Source: Komagataeibacter swingsii | Lineage (GTDB): Bacteria > Pseudomonadota > Alphaproteobacteria > Acetobacterales > Acetobacteraceae | Reading direction: 5' to 3' | Assembly: GCF_003207895.1 (NCBI RefSeq) | Contig: NZ_NKUB01000003.1 | Span: 62,001 to 126,000 of the forward strand | Length of the DNA: 64,000 bases | In this document: positions 9,500 through 19,832 of the stretch, piece by piece | Numbering within the stretch: position 1 is the first letter of the stretch | How the letters are laid out: every line of letters starts with the position of its first letter | The notes under the pieces: generated by a model | What the model was told of the DNA's origin: nothing | Seen by the model: only the letters and a program-made list of their open reading frames with translations | The model's database searches: none | Program-made: the position numbers and the translations under genes

Positions 9500-10828
9500 G
9501 TGATTAAACGTATTGCAGCAGCGATTGTGGGAATCGGTGTCGCCGGCGGCGTCGGGTTCCTTGCCTATGCGTGGTATCCGGCGATTGCGCCGGTTGCTCC
9601 GCCTCCTCCTTCCTCCTTTTCCGCAGCGCAGGTCGAGCGCGGGCGCGTGCTGGCCGCTGGCGGCTACTGCGCCGAATGCCATACCCGCACGGATGGCAAG
9701 CGCGGCGTGGAGCTTGCGGGCGATTACAAGATGGACACGCCCTTTGGCGCCATCTTCTCCTCCAACATCACGCCGGACCCCGAAACGGGTATCGGCCACT
9801 GGTCGGAAGCCGCCTTCAAGCGCGCCATGCGCAAGGGCATTTCGCGTGACGGCACGCAGCTTTTCCCGGCCTTCCCGTTTGACCACTTCACGCACATGAC
9901 GGACCAGGACATCGATGATGTCTATGCCTTCCTCATGACGCGTGAGCCGGTGCATTCGGTCAAGCGTGACAACACGGTGGGCTTCCCCTTCAACATCCGT
10001 CTGGAGCAGGCGGGCTGGAAGCTGCTCTTCCTGCATGAAGGGCCGCTGAAGAACGATCCCGCCCAGGATGCCGAGTGGAACCGCGGCGCGTACCTGGCCG
10101 AAGGGCTGAGCCATTGTTCGGCCTGCCATACCCCGCGTAACCTGATGGGTGCGGAAAAGGCCAGCGCGCCGTATGATGGCGCCCCGGTGGACAACTGGAT
10201 CGCGCCGCCGCTCAATGAACACAACCCGACCCCGGTTGTCTGGACCGAGGACGAGTATTTCAAATACCTGCGCTTTGGCTCCGCCCCGCTGCATGGCAGT
10301 GCCGCCGGTCCCATGTCGCCGGTCGTGCATGGCGGCCTGAGCGAGATGCCGGAATCCGATGTGCATGCCATCGCGCATTACCTGGCCCAGATCGACCATT
10401 CCGCAACCCGCGTCAGCCAGGACCCCAAGGCCATTGCATGGGCCATGCAGGCGTCGATGAAGGACCTGGTCGGCCCGCAGGTCAACCCGAATGCGAAGCT
10501 GTATGCCGGCGCCTGCGCCGCATGCCACGCCAATGCCGGCCCGCAGCCGGTTGAAGGCCGCCCCGACCTGGCGCTGAACAACGCGCTGTGGCTGGATGAG
10601 CCGACCAACCTGTTCCAGGTCATCCTGCGCGGTATCGGCACGACGGAAGGCATTTCCACCGTTTCCATGCCCAGTTTCTACCATTCCTTCTCGGATGCGG
10701 ATCTGGCCCGCCTTGCGGCCTACCTGCGTGCGACCCGCACGACCCTGCCGCCGTGGACCGATCTGGAGAAGAAGGCGGGCGAGGTTCGCAAGACCCTGCC
10801 CGTCCCCCCTGTCGCGTCGTCCCATTGA
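9500..10828 (+). CDS. tri-heme cytochrome c subunit of membrane aldehyde dehydrogenase
   Basis: This 442-residue exported protein has an N-terminal signal/anchor segment (IAAAIVGIGVAGGVGFLAYAW) and three c-type heme motifs: CAECH near residue 57, CSACH near 205 and CAACH near 338. This is the pattern of the cytochrome subunits of acetic acid bacterial alcohol and aldehyde dehydrogenases, which pass electrons to ubiquinone. It is followed after 21 bp by the [2Fe-2S] subunit and then the molybdopterin subunit, so the partner is the aldehyde dehydrogenase (called aldG in some literature). The start is GTG. Cytochrome subunits of PQQ dehydrogenases are similar; assignment rests on the operon. Confidence 0.9.
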   Translation: MIKRIAAAIVGIGVAGGVGFLAYAWYPAIAPVAPPPPSSFSAAQVERGRVLAAGGYCAECHTRTDGKRGVELAGDYKMDTPFGAIFSSNITPDPETGIGHWSEAAFKRAMRKGISRDGTQLFPAFPFDHFTHMTDQDIDDVYAFLMTREPVHSVKRDNTVGFPFNIRLEQAGWKLLFLHEGPLKNDPAQDAEWNRGAYLAEGLSHCSACHTPRNLMGAEKASAPYDGAPVDNWIAPPLNEHNPTPVVWTEDEYFKYLRFGSAPLHGSAAGPMSPVVHGGLSEMPESDVHAIAHYLAQIDHSATRVSQDPKAIAWAMQASMKDLVGPQVNPNAKLYAGACAACHANAGPQPVEGRPDLALNNALWLDEPTNLFQVILRGIGTTEGISTVSMPSFYHSFSDADLARLAAYLRATRTTLPPWTDLEKKAGEVRKTLPVPPVASSH

Positions 10829-10849
10829 GCTGAAAGACGGAGCTAGAAC

Positions 10850-11323
10850 ATGACGACCTTTCGCCTCAATGGACGGGAAGTAACCGTTGACGTACCGGGT
10901 GATACCCCCCTGCTGTGGGTCATCCGTGACGAAGTTGGCCTGACCGGAACGAAATTCGGTTGCGGCATCGGCATGTGTGGTGCGTGCACCATCCATATCG
11001 GTGGCCGGGCCACCCGTTCCTGCGTGACCCCCGTCAGCGCCGCCGAGGGCGCTGACATCACCACGATCGAAGGCATCGATCCCGAGGGCAACCACCCTGT
11101 CCAGCAGGCCTGGCGTGAAATCCAGGTGCCACAGTGCGGCTACTGCCAGTCCGGGCAGATCATGCAGGCCGTAAGCCTGCTGAAGGATTACCCCTCGCCC
11201 ACCGATGAGGAAATCGATGCCGTCATGGCTGGCAGCCTGTGCCGGTGCATGACCTATGTTCGCATTCGTGAGGCCATCAAGAAGGCCGCGGCCACCGCAC
11301 GCGGAGATGCATCAAATGGGTAG
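10850..11323 (+). CDS. [2Fe-2S] subunit of molybdopterin aldehyde dehydrogenase
   Basis: The 157-residue protein has the two-cluster fold of the xanthine oxidase family small subunit: a plant-ferredoxin-type domain with GCGIGMCGACT, and a helical domain with CGYCQSGQI and LCRC binding the second cluster. It passes electrons from the molybdenum centre to the cytochrome subunit encoded upstream. The SD GGAG lies just before the ATG. Its last 8 bp overlap the start of the large subunit, indicating translational coupling. The corresponding acetic acid bacterial gene has been called aldF; isoquinoline 1-oxidoreductase alpha is the closest named relative. Confidence 0.93.
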   Translation: MTTFRLNGREVTVDVPGDTPLLWVIRDEVGLTGTKFGCGIGMCGACTIHIGGRATRSCVTPVSAAEGADITTIEGIDPEGNHPVQQAWREIQVPQCGYCQSGQIMQAVSLLKDYPSPTDEEIDAVMAGSLCRCMTYVRIREAIKKAAATARGDASNG

Positions 11324-13637
11324 ATTAAACCGCTTCCGCCTTGGCAAGGACGGACGCCGTGAACAGGCTTCCCTGTCACGTCGCGGCTTCCTTGTCACCT
11401 CGCTTGGCGCCGGCGTCATGTTTGGCTTCGCGCGTCCTTCATCCGCCAACCAGATTTTCCCGCTCGACAGGGCACTGCCGGGCGACGGGGCGTTCGAACC
11501 CACCATCTGGTGCTCGATCGCGCCCGACGGGGAAATCACGGTCAACATCATCCGCGCGGAAATGGGCCAGCATATCGGCACCGCCCTCGCCCGCATCATC
11601 GCGGATGAAATGGAAGCCGACTGGAGCAAGGTCCGCATCAACTATGTGGACACCGACCCCAAATGGGGCCTGATGGTCACGGGTGGCAGCTGGTCGGTCT
11701 GGATGACATGGGATGTCTTCCGCCAGGCGGGTGCCGCGACGCGCACGGCCATGGTCGAGGAAGGCGCGCGCCTGCTGGGCACCACGCCGGACAAGTGCAC
11801 GGTCGCCAACAGCATCGTCAGTGCTGGCAGCAAGCAGATCAGCTTTGGCGACATCGTGGCCAAGGGGCACCCGTCCCATGCCTTCACGCCCGAGGAAATG
11901 GCCAAGCTGCCGCTCAAGCCCGCAAGCGAGCGCAGGCTGATCGGCAATGCCGAACTCAAGGCGCTGGACATTCCCGCCAAGACCAACGGCACCGCCATCT
12001 ACGGCATCGACGCCAAGGTGGAGGGCATGGTCTATGCCCGCCCCAAGATGCCGCCGACGCGCTATGGTTCCAAGGTCCGTTCGGTTGACGATACCGATGC
12101 GAAGAAGGTCAAGGGCTACATCCGCTACCTGCTGATCGATGACCCGTCGCAGGTCGTGCAGGGCTGGGTCGTGGTGCTGGCGGAAAGCTATAGCGCCGCC
12201 ATCCGCGCCACCGACGCGCTGAAGGTCGAGTGGACGCCGGGCGAGACTATCCATACGTCCGAACGCGACATCCAGGACCGTGGCCGCGAGCTGATCGGCA
12301 ACAAGGAAGGTGGCGTCTACATCTTCAATGATGATGGTGTGGACAAGGCATTCTCCGGCGCGCATCTGGTCATGGATCAGGAATATACCTGCGCGTCCGT
12401 GCTGCACTACCAGTTGGAGCCGACCAACGCGCTGGCCTTCCAGAAGGATGGGGTCTACGAGATCCATGCTGGCAACCAGTGGCAGAGCCTGATCCTGCCC
12501 ACGCTGGCCAAGTCGCTGCAGGTGCCGGAATCCAAGGTCATCCTGCGCAGCTACCTGCTGGGTGGCGGGTTCGGCCGCCGTCTGAACGGGGATTACATGA
12601 TCCCGGCCGCCCTTGCCTCCAAGGCGCTGGGTGGCAAGCCGGTCAAGCTGATCCTGACGCGCTCGGACGACATGCAGTTCGATTCCTTCCGCTCGCCTTC
12701 CGTCCAGCGCGTGCGCATGGCGTTTGACGCCAGCGACAAGATCACCTCCATGGACTATCAGGCGGCTGCCGGCTGGCCCACGGGCGTGATGGCCGAAGCG
12801 TTCATGGAAAAGGGCGTGGATGGCAAGCCGTATGACCAGTTCGCCATCGCTGGTGGCGACCACTGGTATGAAGTCGGTGCCTTCCGGGTGCGGGCGCTGC
12901 GCAATGACCTGGCGGAAAAGACATTCCGTCCCGGCTGGCTGCGTTCGGTCAGCCCCGGCTGGACCAGTTGGGGGATCGAGTGCTTCCTTGATGAGGTCGC
13001 GCACCGCCAGAAGAAGGATCCGGCCCAGTTCCGCCTTGAACTGCTGACCGCGCAGGGCCGCAACAAGGGACAGGCGCCCGATTCCGTCGGCGGCGCGCTG
13101 CGTCAGGCCGCTGTCGTGCGCAGGCTTATGGAAAAGGTGAACTGGGGCAAGACCACCCTGCCCAAGGACACCGCGATGGGCCTTGCCACCACGGCGGGAC
13201 AGGAACGTGGCATGCCGACATGGATCGGCTGTGTCGCGCAGGTGCATGTGGACCGCAGCACCGGCGTGGTGACATGCCAGAAGCTGACCATCGTTGTCGA
13301 TGCGGGCACGGTGGTCGATCCCGATGGCGCGAAGGCCCAGACCGAGGGTGCCGCGTTGTGGGGCCTGAGCATGGTCCTGTTCGAGAACACGGAAATCGTC
13401 AACGGCATGCCGGTTGACCGTAACCTGAACACCTATACGCCGCTGCGTATTGCCGACACGCCGGAAATGGACATCGAATTCCTGCCCAGCACCGAAAAGC
13501 CGATGGGCCTGGGTGAACCGGGCACGACGGTGGTCGGTCCTGCAATCGGCAATGCCATCTTCAATGCCGTGGGCGTGCGCTTGCGTCACATGCCAGTCCG
13601 TCCGGCGGATGTGCTGCGTGGTTTGCAGAACGGCTAG
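11316..13637 (+). CDS. molybdopterin-binding large subunit of aldehyde dehydrogenase
   Basis: The 773-residue protein begins with a twin-arginine signal (SRRGFLVTSLGAG) and continues as a xanthine oxidase-type molybdopterin subunit of the isoquinoline oxidoreductase beta group. A GGGFGRR motif lies mid-protein, and GLGEPGTT carries the likely catalytic glutamate near the C terminus. With the two upstream subunits it should form the membrane complex that oxidises acetaldehyde to acetate in the periplasm (aldH in some literature). The ATG at 11316 is preferred over an upstream in-frame start because GGAG precedes it and the Tat motif is then correctly placed. Substrate is inferred from organism and operon; another aldehyde or an N-heterocycle is possible. 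Confidence 0.88.
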   Translation: MGRLNRFRLGKDGRREQASLSRRGFLVTSLGAGVMFGFARPSSANQIFPLDRALPGDGAFEPTIWCSIAPDGEITVNIIRAEMGQHIGTALARIIADEMEADWSKVRINYVDTDPKWGLMVTGGSWSVWMTWDVFRQAGAATRTAMVEEGARLLGTTPDKCTVANSIVSAGSKQISFGDIVAKGHPSHAFTPEEMAKLPLKPASERRLIGNAELKALDIPAKTNGTAIYGIDAKVEGMVYARPKMPPTRYGSKVRSVDDTDAKKVKGYIRYLLIDDPSQVVQGWVVVLAESYSAAIRATDALKVEWTPGETIHTSERDIQDRGRELIGNKEGGVYIFNDDGVDKAFSGAHLVMDQEYTCASVLHYQLEPTNALAFQKDGVYEIHAGNQWQSLILPTLAKSLQVPESKVILRSYLLGGGFGRRLNGDYMIPAALASKALGGKPVKLILTRSDDMQFDSFRSPSVQRVRMAFDASDKITSMDYQAAAGWPTGVMAEAFMEKGVDGKPYDQFAIAGGDHWYEVGAFRVRALRNDLAEKTFRPGWLRSVSPGWTSWGIECFLDEVAHRQKKDPAQFRLELLTAQGRNKGQAPDSVGGALRQAAVVRRLMEKVNWGKTTLPKDTAMGLATTAGQERGMPTWIGCVAQVHVDRSTGVVTCQKLTIVVDAGTVVDPDGAKAQTEGAALWGLSMVLFENTEIVNGMPVDRNLNTYTPLRIADTPEMDIEFLPSTEKPMGLGEPGTTVVGPAIGNAIFNAVGVRLRHMPVRPADVLRGLQNG

Positions 13638-13658
13638 GCGCATACAGCCTGAATACGA

Positions 13659-13693
13659 AAAACCCCGGTATGCGGTGCATGCCGGGGTTTTTT
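13659..13693 (+). terminator. Rho-independent terminator of the aldehyde dehydrogenase operon
   Basis: A stem of AACCCCGGTATG with CATGCCGGGGTT is followed by TTTTTTATT. A GC-rich stem with a T run fits a classic intrinsic terminator, 22 bases after the large-subunit stop. Confidence 0.9.
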
Positions 13694-13708
13694 ATTGTCC
13701 GGGATAAA

Positions 13709-13769
13709 AACAAAAGTTTATGGGCACCGCCTTTTTTCAAAAAGGCGACATTCTTCGAAACTTTCTTGA
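13709..13769 (-). repeat. partial nested-palindrome element, reverse orientation
   Basis: AAAGTTTATGGGC, a CGCC/GGCG hairpin with a T-rich loop, and GAAACTTTC reproduce the inner part of the repeat family in reverse orientation relative to copy A. One internal hairpin is missing. It sits directly before the first IS5-family remnant. Confidence 0.6.
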
Positions 13770-13820
13770 GCCTGTTGGGAACTGTTTTTTTAAAGTCGCT
13801 GGATGCATTTCAAACCTGGT

Positions 13821-14170
13821 ATGGATCGCTTTGTATTAACGGATGCCCAGTGGGCAAAGATGGAACTGCCGTGCCTTGGGAAGAAGACGGATCACGGACG
13901 TAGCAGGATGGATAACCATATCCTCATCGAGACTGTGTTGTGGATAACCCGTAATGGCAGTCCGTGGCGGGACCTGCCGACTATTTCGGACACTGGAACT
14001 CGGCTTGCTCGCGCCACAGCGACTGGATAAAAGCCAAGGTTTTTCCCGAAGATTTTCGAAGCAGTCTTTGATGACACCGATATGGAATATGCGATGATCG
14101 ATGGCGCGGGTTCACCGTCACGGCCAAGGGGCAAAAGGGGACTAAAAAACAGGTGATCGGACGCAGCGAT
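13821..14170 (+). pseudogene. decayed IS5-family transposase (remnant 1)
   Basis: The reading frame beginning MDRFVLTDAQWAKME and continuing GSPWRDLP matches the N-terminal part of IS5-family transposases of the kind found in cellulose-producing acetic acid bacteria. After the WRDLP motif the frame shifts; a second frame then encodes DTDMEYAMIDGAG before similarity fades. The C-terminal two thirds are gone. ACTGTTTTTTTAAAGTC at 13781-13797 just upstream loosely resembles the terminal repeat of the MITE-like elements in this window and may be the old left end. No intact element remains. Confidence 0.8.
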
Positions 14171-14324
14171 GATCTGTTTTACAGCCGGAATCATCAATAT
14201 GGAGCACTTTCCCACATTGTTTAACAATGCTGAGGTCCAACTTCGGGAACTTGCGTTCGATAATTTATTTGATTATAAATTCCATTAAAATAAGTTTTTT
14301 AAAAATCCCTAGGGTAATAATCGT

Positions 14325-15062
14325 ATGTTTCATGATTTCGCAGATCTTGTAGCTTTTATGCAATCTCGATATGTCCCTGAAAAAGGCGGATATCGACGTG
14401 ATGATGGCAGTATTGATATATGTCATACTGAGCTTGAATTGCTCCAGATGTGGAACTTCTTTATAAAATGCGTTAAGCCAAAAACTATTGTTGAGACTGG
14501 AGTATACTACGGTTTATCAACCTGTTTTTTAGCTGATGCCATGCAATATAATGGCATAGCTGATTCAAAAATTTATTGCGTAGATCCTTGGAAATTAGAA
14601 CATTATTGGAATGGATTGGATATTGAGAAATATATAAAATATATACCAAAAACGTCACAAGACGCGGCGGATGAGATCAAGAAGCTTGAAATAGATGTTC
14701 TGTTTATTGATTCAATTCATACATATGATCAATCGAGTTGGGAATTGACGACATTTGAGCCTCATCTTCGGGAAGGTGGGTATATTATAATGCATGATAG
14801 TTTGTTCTTTGATGGTGTGGGAAGAACGGCCAAGCATCTGTACGATAGCCCCCGCTTTGAAGTCCTGACAATTGACACCCCACGTAAATATGAAACGGAT
14901 AATATTCATTATCCTGTGTCGCAGGGATGTACAATTGCCCGTAAGATACGAAATGGCGCACCTATTATGCGTGATGCTGAATGGATACCACTGCCTGAAG
15001 GCCTTCCCAGAGGGCCAGATCCCTTGTTGCGTATATGGGCGAAAGAGCGTTCTGGCGCGTAA
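14325..15062 (+). CDS. class I SAM-dependent methyltransferase, AT-rich island gene
   Basis: The 245-residue protein has a Rossmann methyltransferase core: motif I region IVETGVYYGLST, CVDPWK after strand 2, and VLFIDSIHTYDQ, as in the Methyltransf_24 family. Members act on sugars, antibiotics or unknown small molecules; the substrate here cannot be inferred. The gene is much richer in A/T than its neighbours and uses codons such as ATA, TTA and AAA freely, pointing to horizontal acquisition. It lies between two decayed IS5-family transposase genes in the same orientation. The frame is intact, so it may still be functional. No partner gene is present. Confidence 0.8.
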   Translation: MFHDFADLVAFMQSRYVPEKGGYRRDDGSIDICHTELELLQMWNFFIKCVKPKTIVETGVYYGLSTCFLADAMQYNGIADSKIYCVDPWKLEHYWNGLDIEKYIKYIPKTSQDAADEIKKLEIDVLFIDSIHTYDQSSWELTTFEPHLREGGYIIMHDSLFFDGVGRTAKHLYDSPRFEVLTIDTPRKYETDNIHYPVSQGCTIARKIRNGAPIMRDAEWIPLPEGLPRGPDPLLRIWAKERSGA

Positions 15063-15116
15063 TTATTGTCTTTCCCTTCCCGATCGTGTGTTCCTCAGGA
15101 TGCCGGGTATGCCCAT

Positions 15117-15138
15117 TTCGCAGCCAAAAATGCGAAAG
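15117..15138. other. small hairpin downstream of the island methyltransferase
   Basis: TTTCGCA and TGCGAAA form 7-bp arms around an 8-base A-rich loop, about 55 bases after the methyltransferase stop. A T run is lacking, so the terminator role is weakly supported. Confidence 0.35.
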
Positions 15139-15206
15139 CGCCTCTTGGCATCTTGAGGGTATGAATATTTCACCTTTGAAACGTGTGGATGTAATTCAAA
15201 GTCTAC

Positions 15207-15772
15207 ATGGGTCGTTTGATGTCGATAGACGCTCAACAGGTGGAAATGGGACCGCTGCGCCTTGGCAAGAAGACGGATCGTGGATGCAGCAGGAAAGGTA
15301 ACCGTCTTTTCATCGTGGCGGTTTTCTGCATCGTACGGACCAACAGTCCATGACCGGGCCTGCCGACGTATTTCGGGCAGCGGAACCCGGTCTATTCGTG
15401 TTACGGCAACTGGATGAAATCCGGTGTTTTTAAGTGCATTTTCGCGGCCGTTCCTGACGAGGCGGACACGGAATGTGCGATGATCGACGGCACGATAGTG
15501 CGGGTCCACCGGCATGGTCATGGCGGTGGACCCGAAACCAGGCGATTGGACGCAGTGTGACCGAATGGTCAACCGGGATCATCGCCATGACCAATGCCTT
15601 GGGCAACCTGGTCCGCTTCACGCTTATTCCCGGCCGGCATTATGATACTGTCGGGGCCGCCTTCCTTCCCGAACCGGCAGATTTCAGGGCTATTCTTGCC
15701 AACAAGGCATGCGATGTTCACCGGGTCGTGGACAGCATACGCGCACAGGGCACCCGCGCGCTCACTCCCTGA
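15207..15772 (+). pseudogene. decayed IS5-family transposase (remnant 2)
   Basis: Translation gives LRLGKKTDRG, then an in-frame TGA replacing the tryptophan of the SPW motif near 15352. It continues through NWMKSGVFK and MIDGTIVRVHRHGHG. A frameshift near 15540 leads into AMTNALGNLVRF and IPGRHYDTVG, then ANKACD, ending at 15772. These blocks follow the DDE transposase of the IS5 family over most of its length. GC content is normal for the genome, unlike the methyltransferase before it. No clear terminal inverted repeats are visible. It is inactive. Confidence 0.82.
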
Positions 15773-15812
15773 AAAAGCTGCACCAGAAGCTTCTTGATGG
15801 CCTGCCGGGATA

Positions 15813-17713
<1,901 letters not shown>

Positions 17714-17775
17714 CATCCCATGCCGGGCGGGGTAATCCCGTTCGGCAACAGGCCATGGCGGGAAAAAGGGTTGAG

Positions 17776-18105
17776 ATGCAGTTGGGCAAGATCATAAAGC
17801 GCGTAATGGGCGCGACCATTCCCCCTGCCCTGTTTATCGGGCTTACGGCCTATTTCGGCTGGAACGTGATGCGGGGCGAGCATGGGCTGCACAGCTATGC
17901 CGCGCAGCTTCACCTGCTGGATGAGGCCCGTTCCGCCCAGAAGGACGCCGCCGCGGAACAGGAAGTCTGGCTGCGCCGCGTGCGCGGGCTGAAGGAAGGT
18001 GCGCTGGATACCGACCTGCTGGATGAACGCGCGCGTTCCATGCAGAACCTGGCCCGGCAGGATGAAATCGTCGTCCCCTACGGCGAACACGACCACCTGT
18101 ACTGA
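17776..18105 (+). CDS. FtsB/DivIC-type septum formation initiator
   Basis: This 109-residue bitopic protein has one N-terminal transmembrane helix (IPPALFIGLTAYFGWNVM) and a following coiled coil, ending with the LARQDEIVVPYG segment seen in alphaproteobacterial FtsB-like proteins after eno. FtsB bridges FtsL and FtsQ in the divisome. AAAGGG lies about 7 bases before the ATG at 17776; an ATG at 17755 is a possible alternative. It is probably co-transcribed with eno and ends at a shared terminator. Confidence 0.82.
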   Translation: MQLGKIIKRVMGATIPPALFIGLTAYFGWNVMRGEHGLHSYAAQLHLLDEARSAQKDAAAEQEVWLRRVRGLKEGALDTDLLDERARSMQNLARQDEIVVPYGEHDHLY

Positions 18106-18124
18106 TTGCCCGCCCGGCAGGCAC

Positions 18125-18156
18125 AAAAAAACCCCGGTACGGTCACCGGGGTTTTT
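18125..18156. terminator. bidirectional intrinsic terminator
   Basis: AAAAACCCCGGT and ACCGGGGTTTTT form a stem flanked by an A run and a T run, so it works on both strands. It separates the eno-ftsB operon from the convergent rpmG gene. Confidence 0.9.
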
Positions 18157-18178
18157 CTGTATCCGTTTGCGCGGAAGA

Positions 18179-18346
18179 TTATTTGATCTTCGCTTCGCGG
18201 AAGGCCACGTGCTTGCGGGCGACGGGGTCGTATTTGCGCATTTCCATCTTGCCGGTCTGGGCGCGGGCGTTCTTCTTGGTCACGTAGAAGTAGCCGGTGT
18301 CCGCCGTGGAGACGAGTTTGATCTGGATGGTGTTGGTCTTGGCCAT
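18179..18346 (-). CDS. rpmG: 50S ribosomal protein L33
   Basis: This 55-residue protein begins [18 protein letters not shown] and contains [21 protein letters not shown], typical of L33. The zinc-binding cysteines of some L33 forms are absent, so it is the cysteine-free type. GAGGA lies about 7 bases before the ATG at 18346, supporting this start over an upstream one. It is monocistronic, divergent from moeA and convergent with the ftsB-like gene. Confidence 0.97.
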   Translation of the reverse strand: MAKTNTIQIKLVSTADTGYFYVTKKNARAQTGKMEMRKYDPVARKHVAFREAKIK

Positions 18347-18504
18347 GATATCCTCAGCACTGCTTTGCCGCTGCTGGAACATTCAGGTACAGCAGTGGTT
18401 CAAGTGGGCGGAAAATGCGCATACACAAGGCGCAGGTCAAGCGTCTTGGCCGATATTTCTGATTAAATTCGCACATAATGGGTAAAAAAGGAGCGCAGTG
18501 CACG

Positions 18505-19713
18505 ATGTTGAGCGTCCCGGAAGCGCGCAAACGGATTCTTGACGGGGTCTTTCCCCTGCCATCCGAGGTCGTGGCCCTGACCGATGCCTGTGGGCGCGTC
18601 AGCGCGGCCCCCGTCATCGCCCGGCTGTCCAATCCCCCGGCCGATGTCTCGTCCATGGATGGCTATGCCGTGCGCGCGGCCGACCTGTCGGCACAGGGCG
18701 CGCGGCTGACCTGCATTGGCGCAGCCCCCGCTGGCCATCCCTTTGCAGGCACGATGGGACCGGGCGAATGCGTGCGCATATTCACCGGCGCGGTCGTTCC
18801 CCCCGGCGCGGACGCCATCGTGATACAGGAAAACGCACAGGCGGAAGGCACGTCCGTCACCACCACGGCCACCCCTGCCCCCGGCAGCCATATCCGGCGC
18901 AGGGGGCAGGACTTTGTCGAAGGCCAGGAAATCATTCCCGCAGGGCGCAGGCTGTCCGCGCGGGACATCGGCCTTGCCGCCGCGGCCAACCACGCCTGGG
19001 TGCAGGTGGCGCGCCGCCCGCGCGTGGCTATCGCCGCGACGGGGGATGAACTGCTGCTGCCCGGCAGCGGGATCGGGCCGGGACAGATCGCCAATGCCAA
19101 CACCCCCATGCTGGCCGCCTTGCTGCGTGCGGCAGGGGCCGAGCCGGTCATGCTGCCGGTGCTGCGTGACGACATGGCCGACCTTGCCGCGCTGGAACGC
19201 ATGGTGGATGGCGTGGACATGCTGGTGACCGCAGGGGGCGCGAGTGTCGGCAGCCATGACCTTGTGCGGCGCGGACTGGAACAGGTCGGGCTGAAAACCG
19301 ATTTCTGGAAGATCGCCATGCGGCCGGGGCGTCCGCTCATGCATGGGCATCTGGGCCGCCTGCCGTTCATCGGCCTGCCGGGCAACCCGGTGGCGGCGTT
19401 TGTCTGTTCGGTCGTGTTCATCCTGCCCGCGCTGCGCCGCATGGCGGGACTGGCAACCCCGGTCGTGCCGCCGGAACGCGCGATACTGGGGGCGGACGTG
19501 CCCGAAAACGACCGGCGCATGGACCATTTGCGCGCGCGCCTTGGCCATGACGCGGACGGGCGGCTGGTGGCGACCCCCTTCGCCGTACAGGATTCAGCCA
19601 TGCTGCATGTACTGGCGGAAAGCGACGCCCTGATCCTGCGCGCGCCCCATGCCGCGCCTGCACGCGCGGGGGATGCGTGCGACGTGATCCGTATCGACCG
19701 CGTTATGGAATAG
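18505..19713 (+). CDS. moeA: molybdopterin molybdenumtransferase MoeA
   Basis: The 402-residue protein shows the MoeA domain order: N-terminal SMDGYAVRAADL, IFTGAVVPPGADAIV, then the MoCF-type domain with ATGDELL, TAGGASVGSHD, and GLPGNPVAAFV, with a C-terminal beta domain. It inserts molybdate into adenylated molybdopterin. The start at 18505 follows AAGGAG by about 12 bases; ATG at 18478 lacks an SD. Its product is needed by the molybdenum aldehyde dehydrogenase at 9.5-13.6 kb. lexA follows with its own regulated promoter. Confidence 0.95.
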   Translation: MLSVPEARKRILDGVFPLPSEVVALTDACGRVSAAPVIARLSNPPADVSSMDGYAVRAADLSAQGARLTCIGAAPAGHPFAGTMGPGECVRIFTGAVVPPGADAIVIQENAQAEGTSVTTTATPAPGSHIRRRGQDFVEGQEIIPAGRRLSARDIGLAAAANHAWVQVARRPRVAIAATGDELLLPGSGIGPGQIANANTPMLAALLRAAGAEPVMLPVLRDDMADLAALERMVDGVDMLVTAGGASVGSHDLVRRGLEQVGLKTDFWKIAMRPGRPLMHGHLGRLPFIGLPGNPVAAFVCSVVFILPALRRMAGLATPVVPPERAILGADVPENDRRMDHLRARLGHDADGRLVATPFAVQDSAMLHVLAESDALILRAPHAAPARAGDACDVIRIDRVME

Positions 19714-19742
19714 GGGCCGGATGCCGGTTGACGCGGCGTGGG

Positions 19743-19757
19743 GAACCAATGTAGAAC
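19743..19757. promoter_or_regulatory. LexA (SOS) box upstream of lexA
   Basis: GAAC-CAATGTA-GAAC is the reverse complement form of GTTC-N7-GTTC, the established alphaproteobacterial LexA operator. It lies 76 bp before the lexA start, consistent with autorepression. Confidence 0.85.
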
Positions 19758-19832
19758 ACAGGAACAGGTTTTTGGTTTGTTCCATTACATTTCGGCTCCG
19801 GCGACCTCAGCCGCGGCAAAAGGACATGTGGC

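Noticed and set aside
14325-15062. Biosynthetic gene cluster around the AT-rich methyltransferase
   Set aside because: No other biosynthetic gene is nearby; neighbours are transposase remnants and housekeeping genes.
13821-15772. Intact composite transposon
   Set aside because: Both transposases are broken by stops or frameshifts and terminal inverted repeats are not clear on the outer ends, so only a relic can be claimed.
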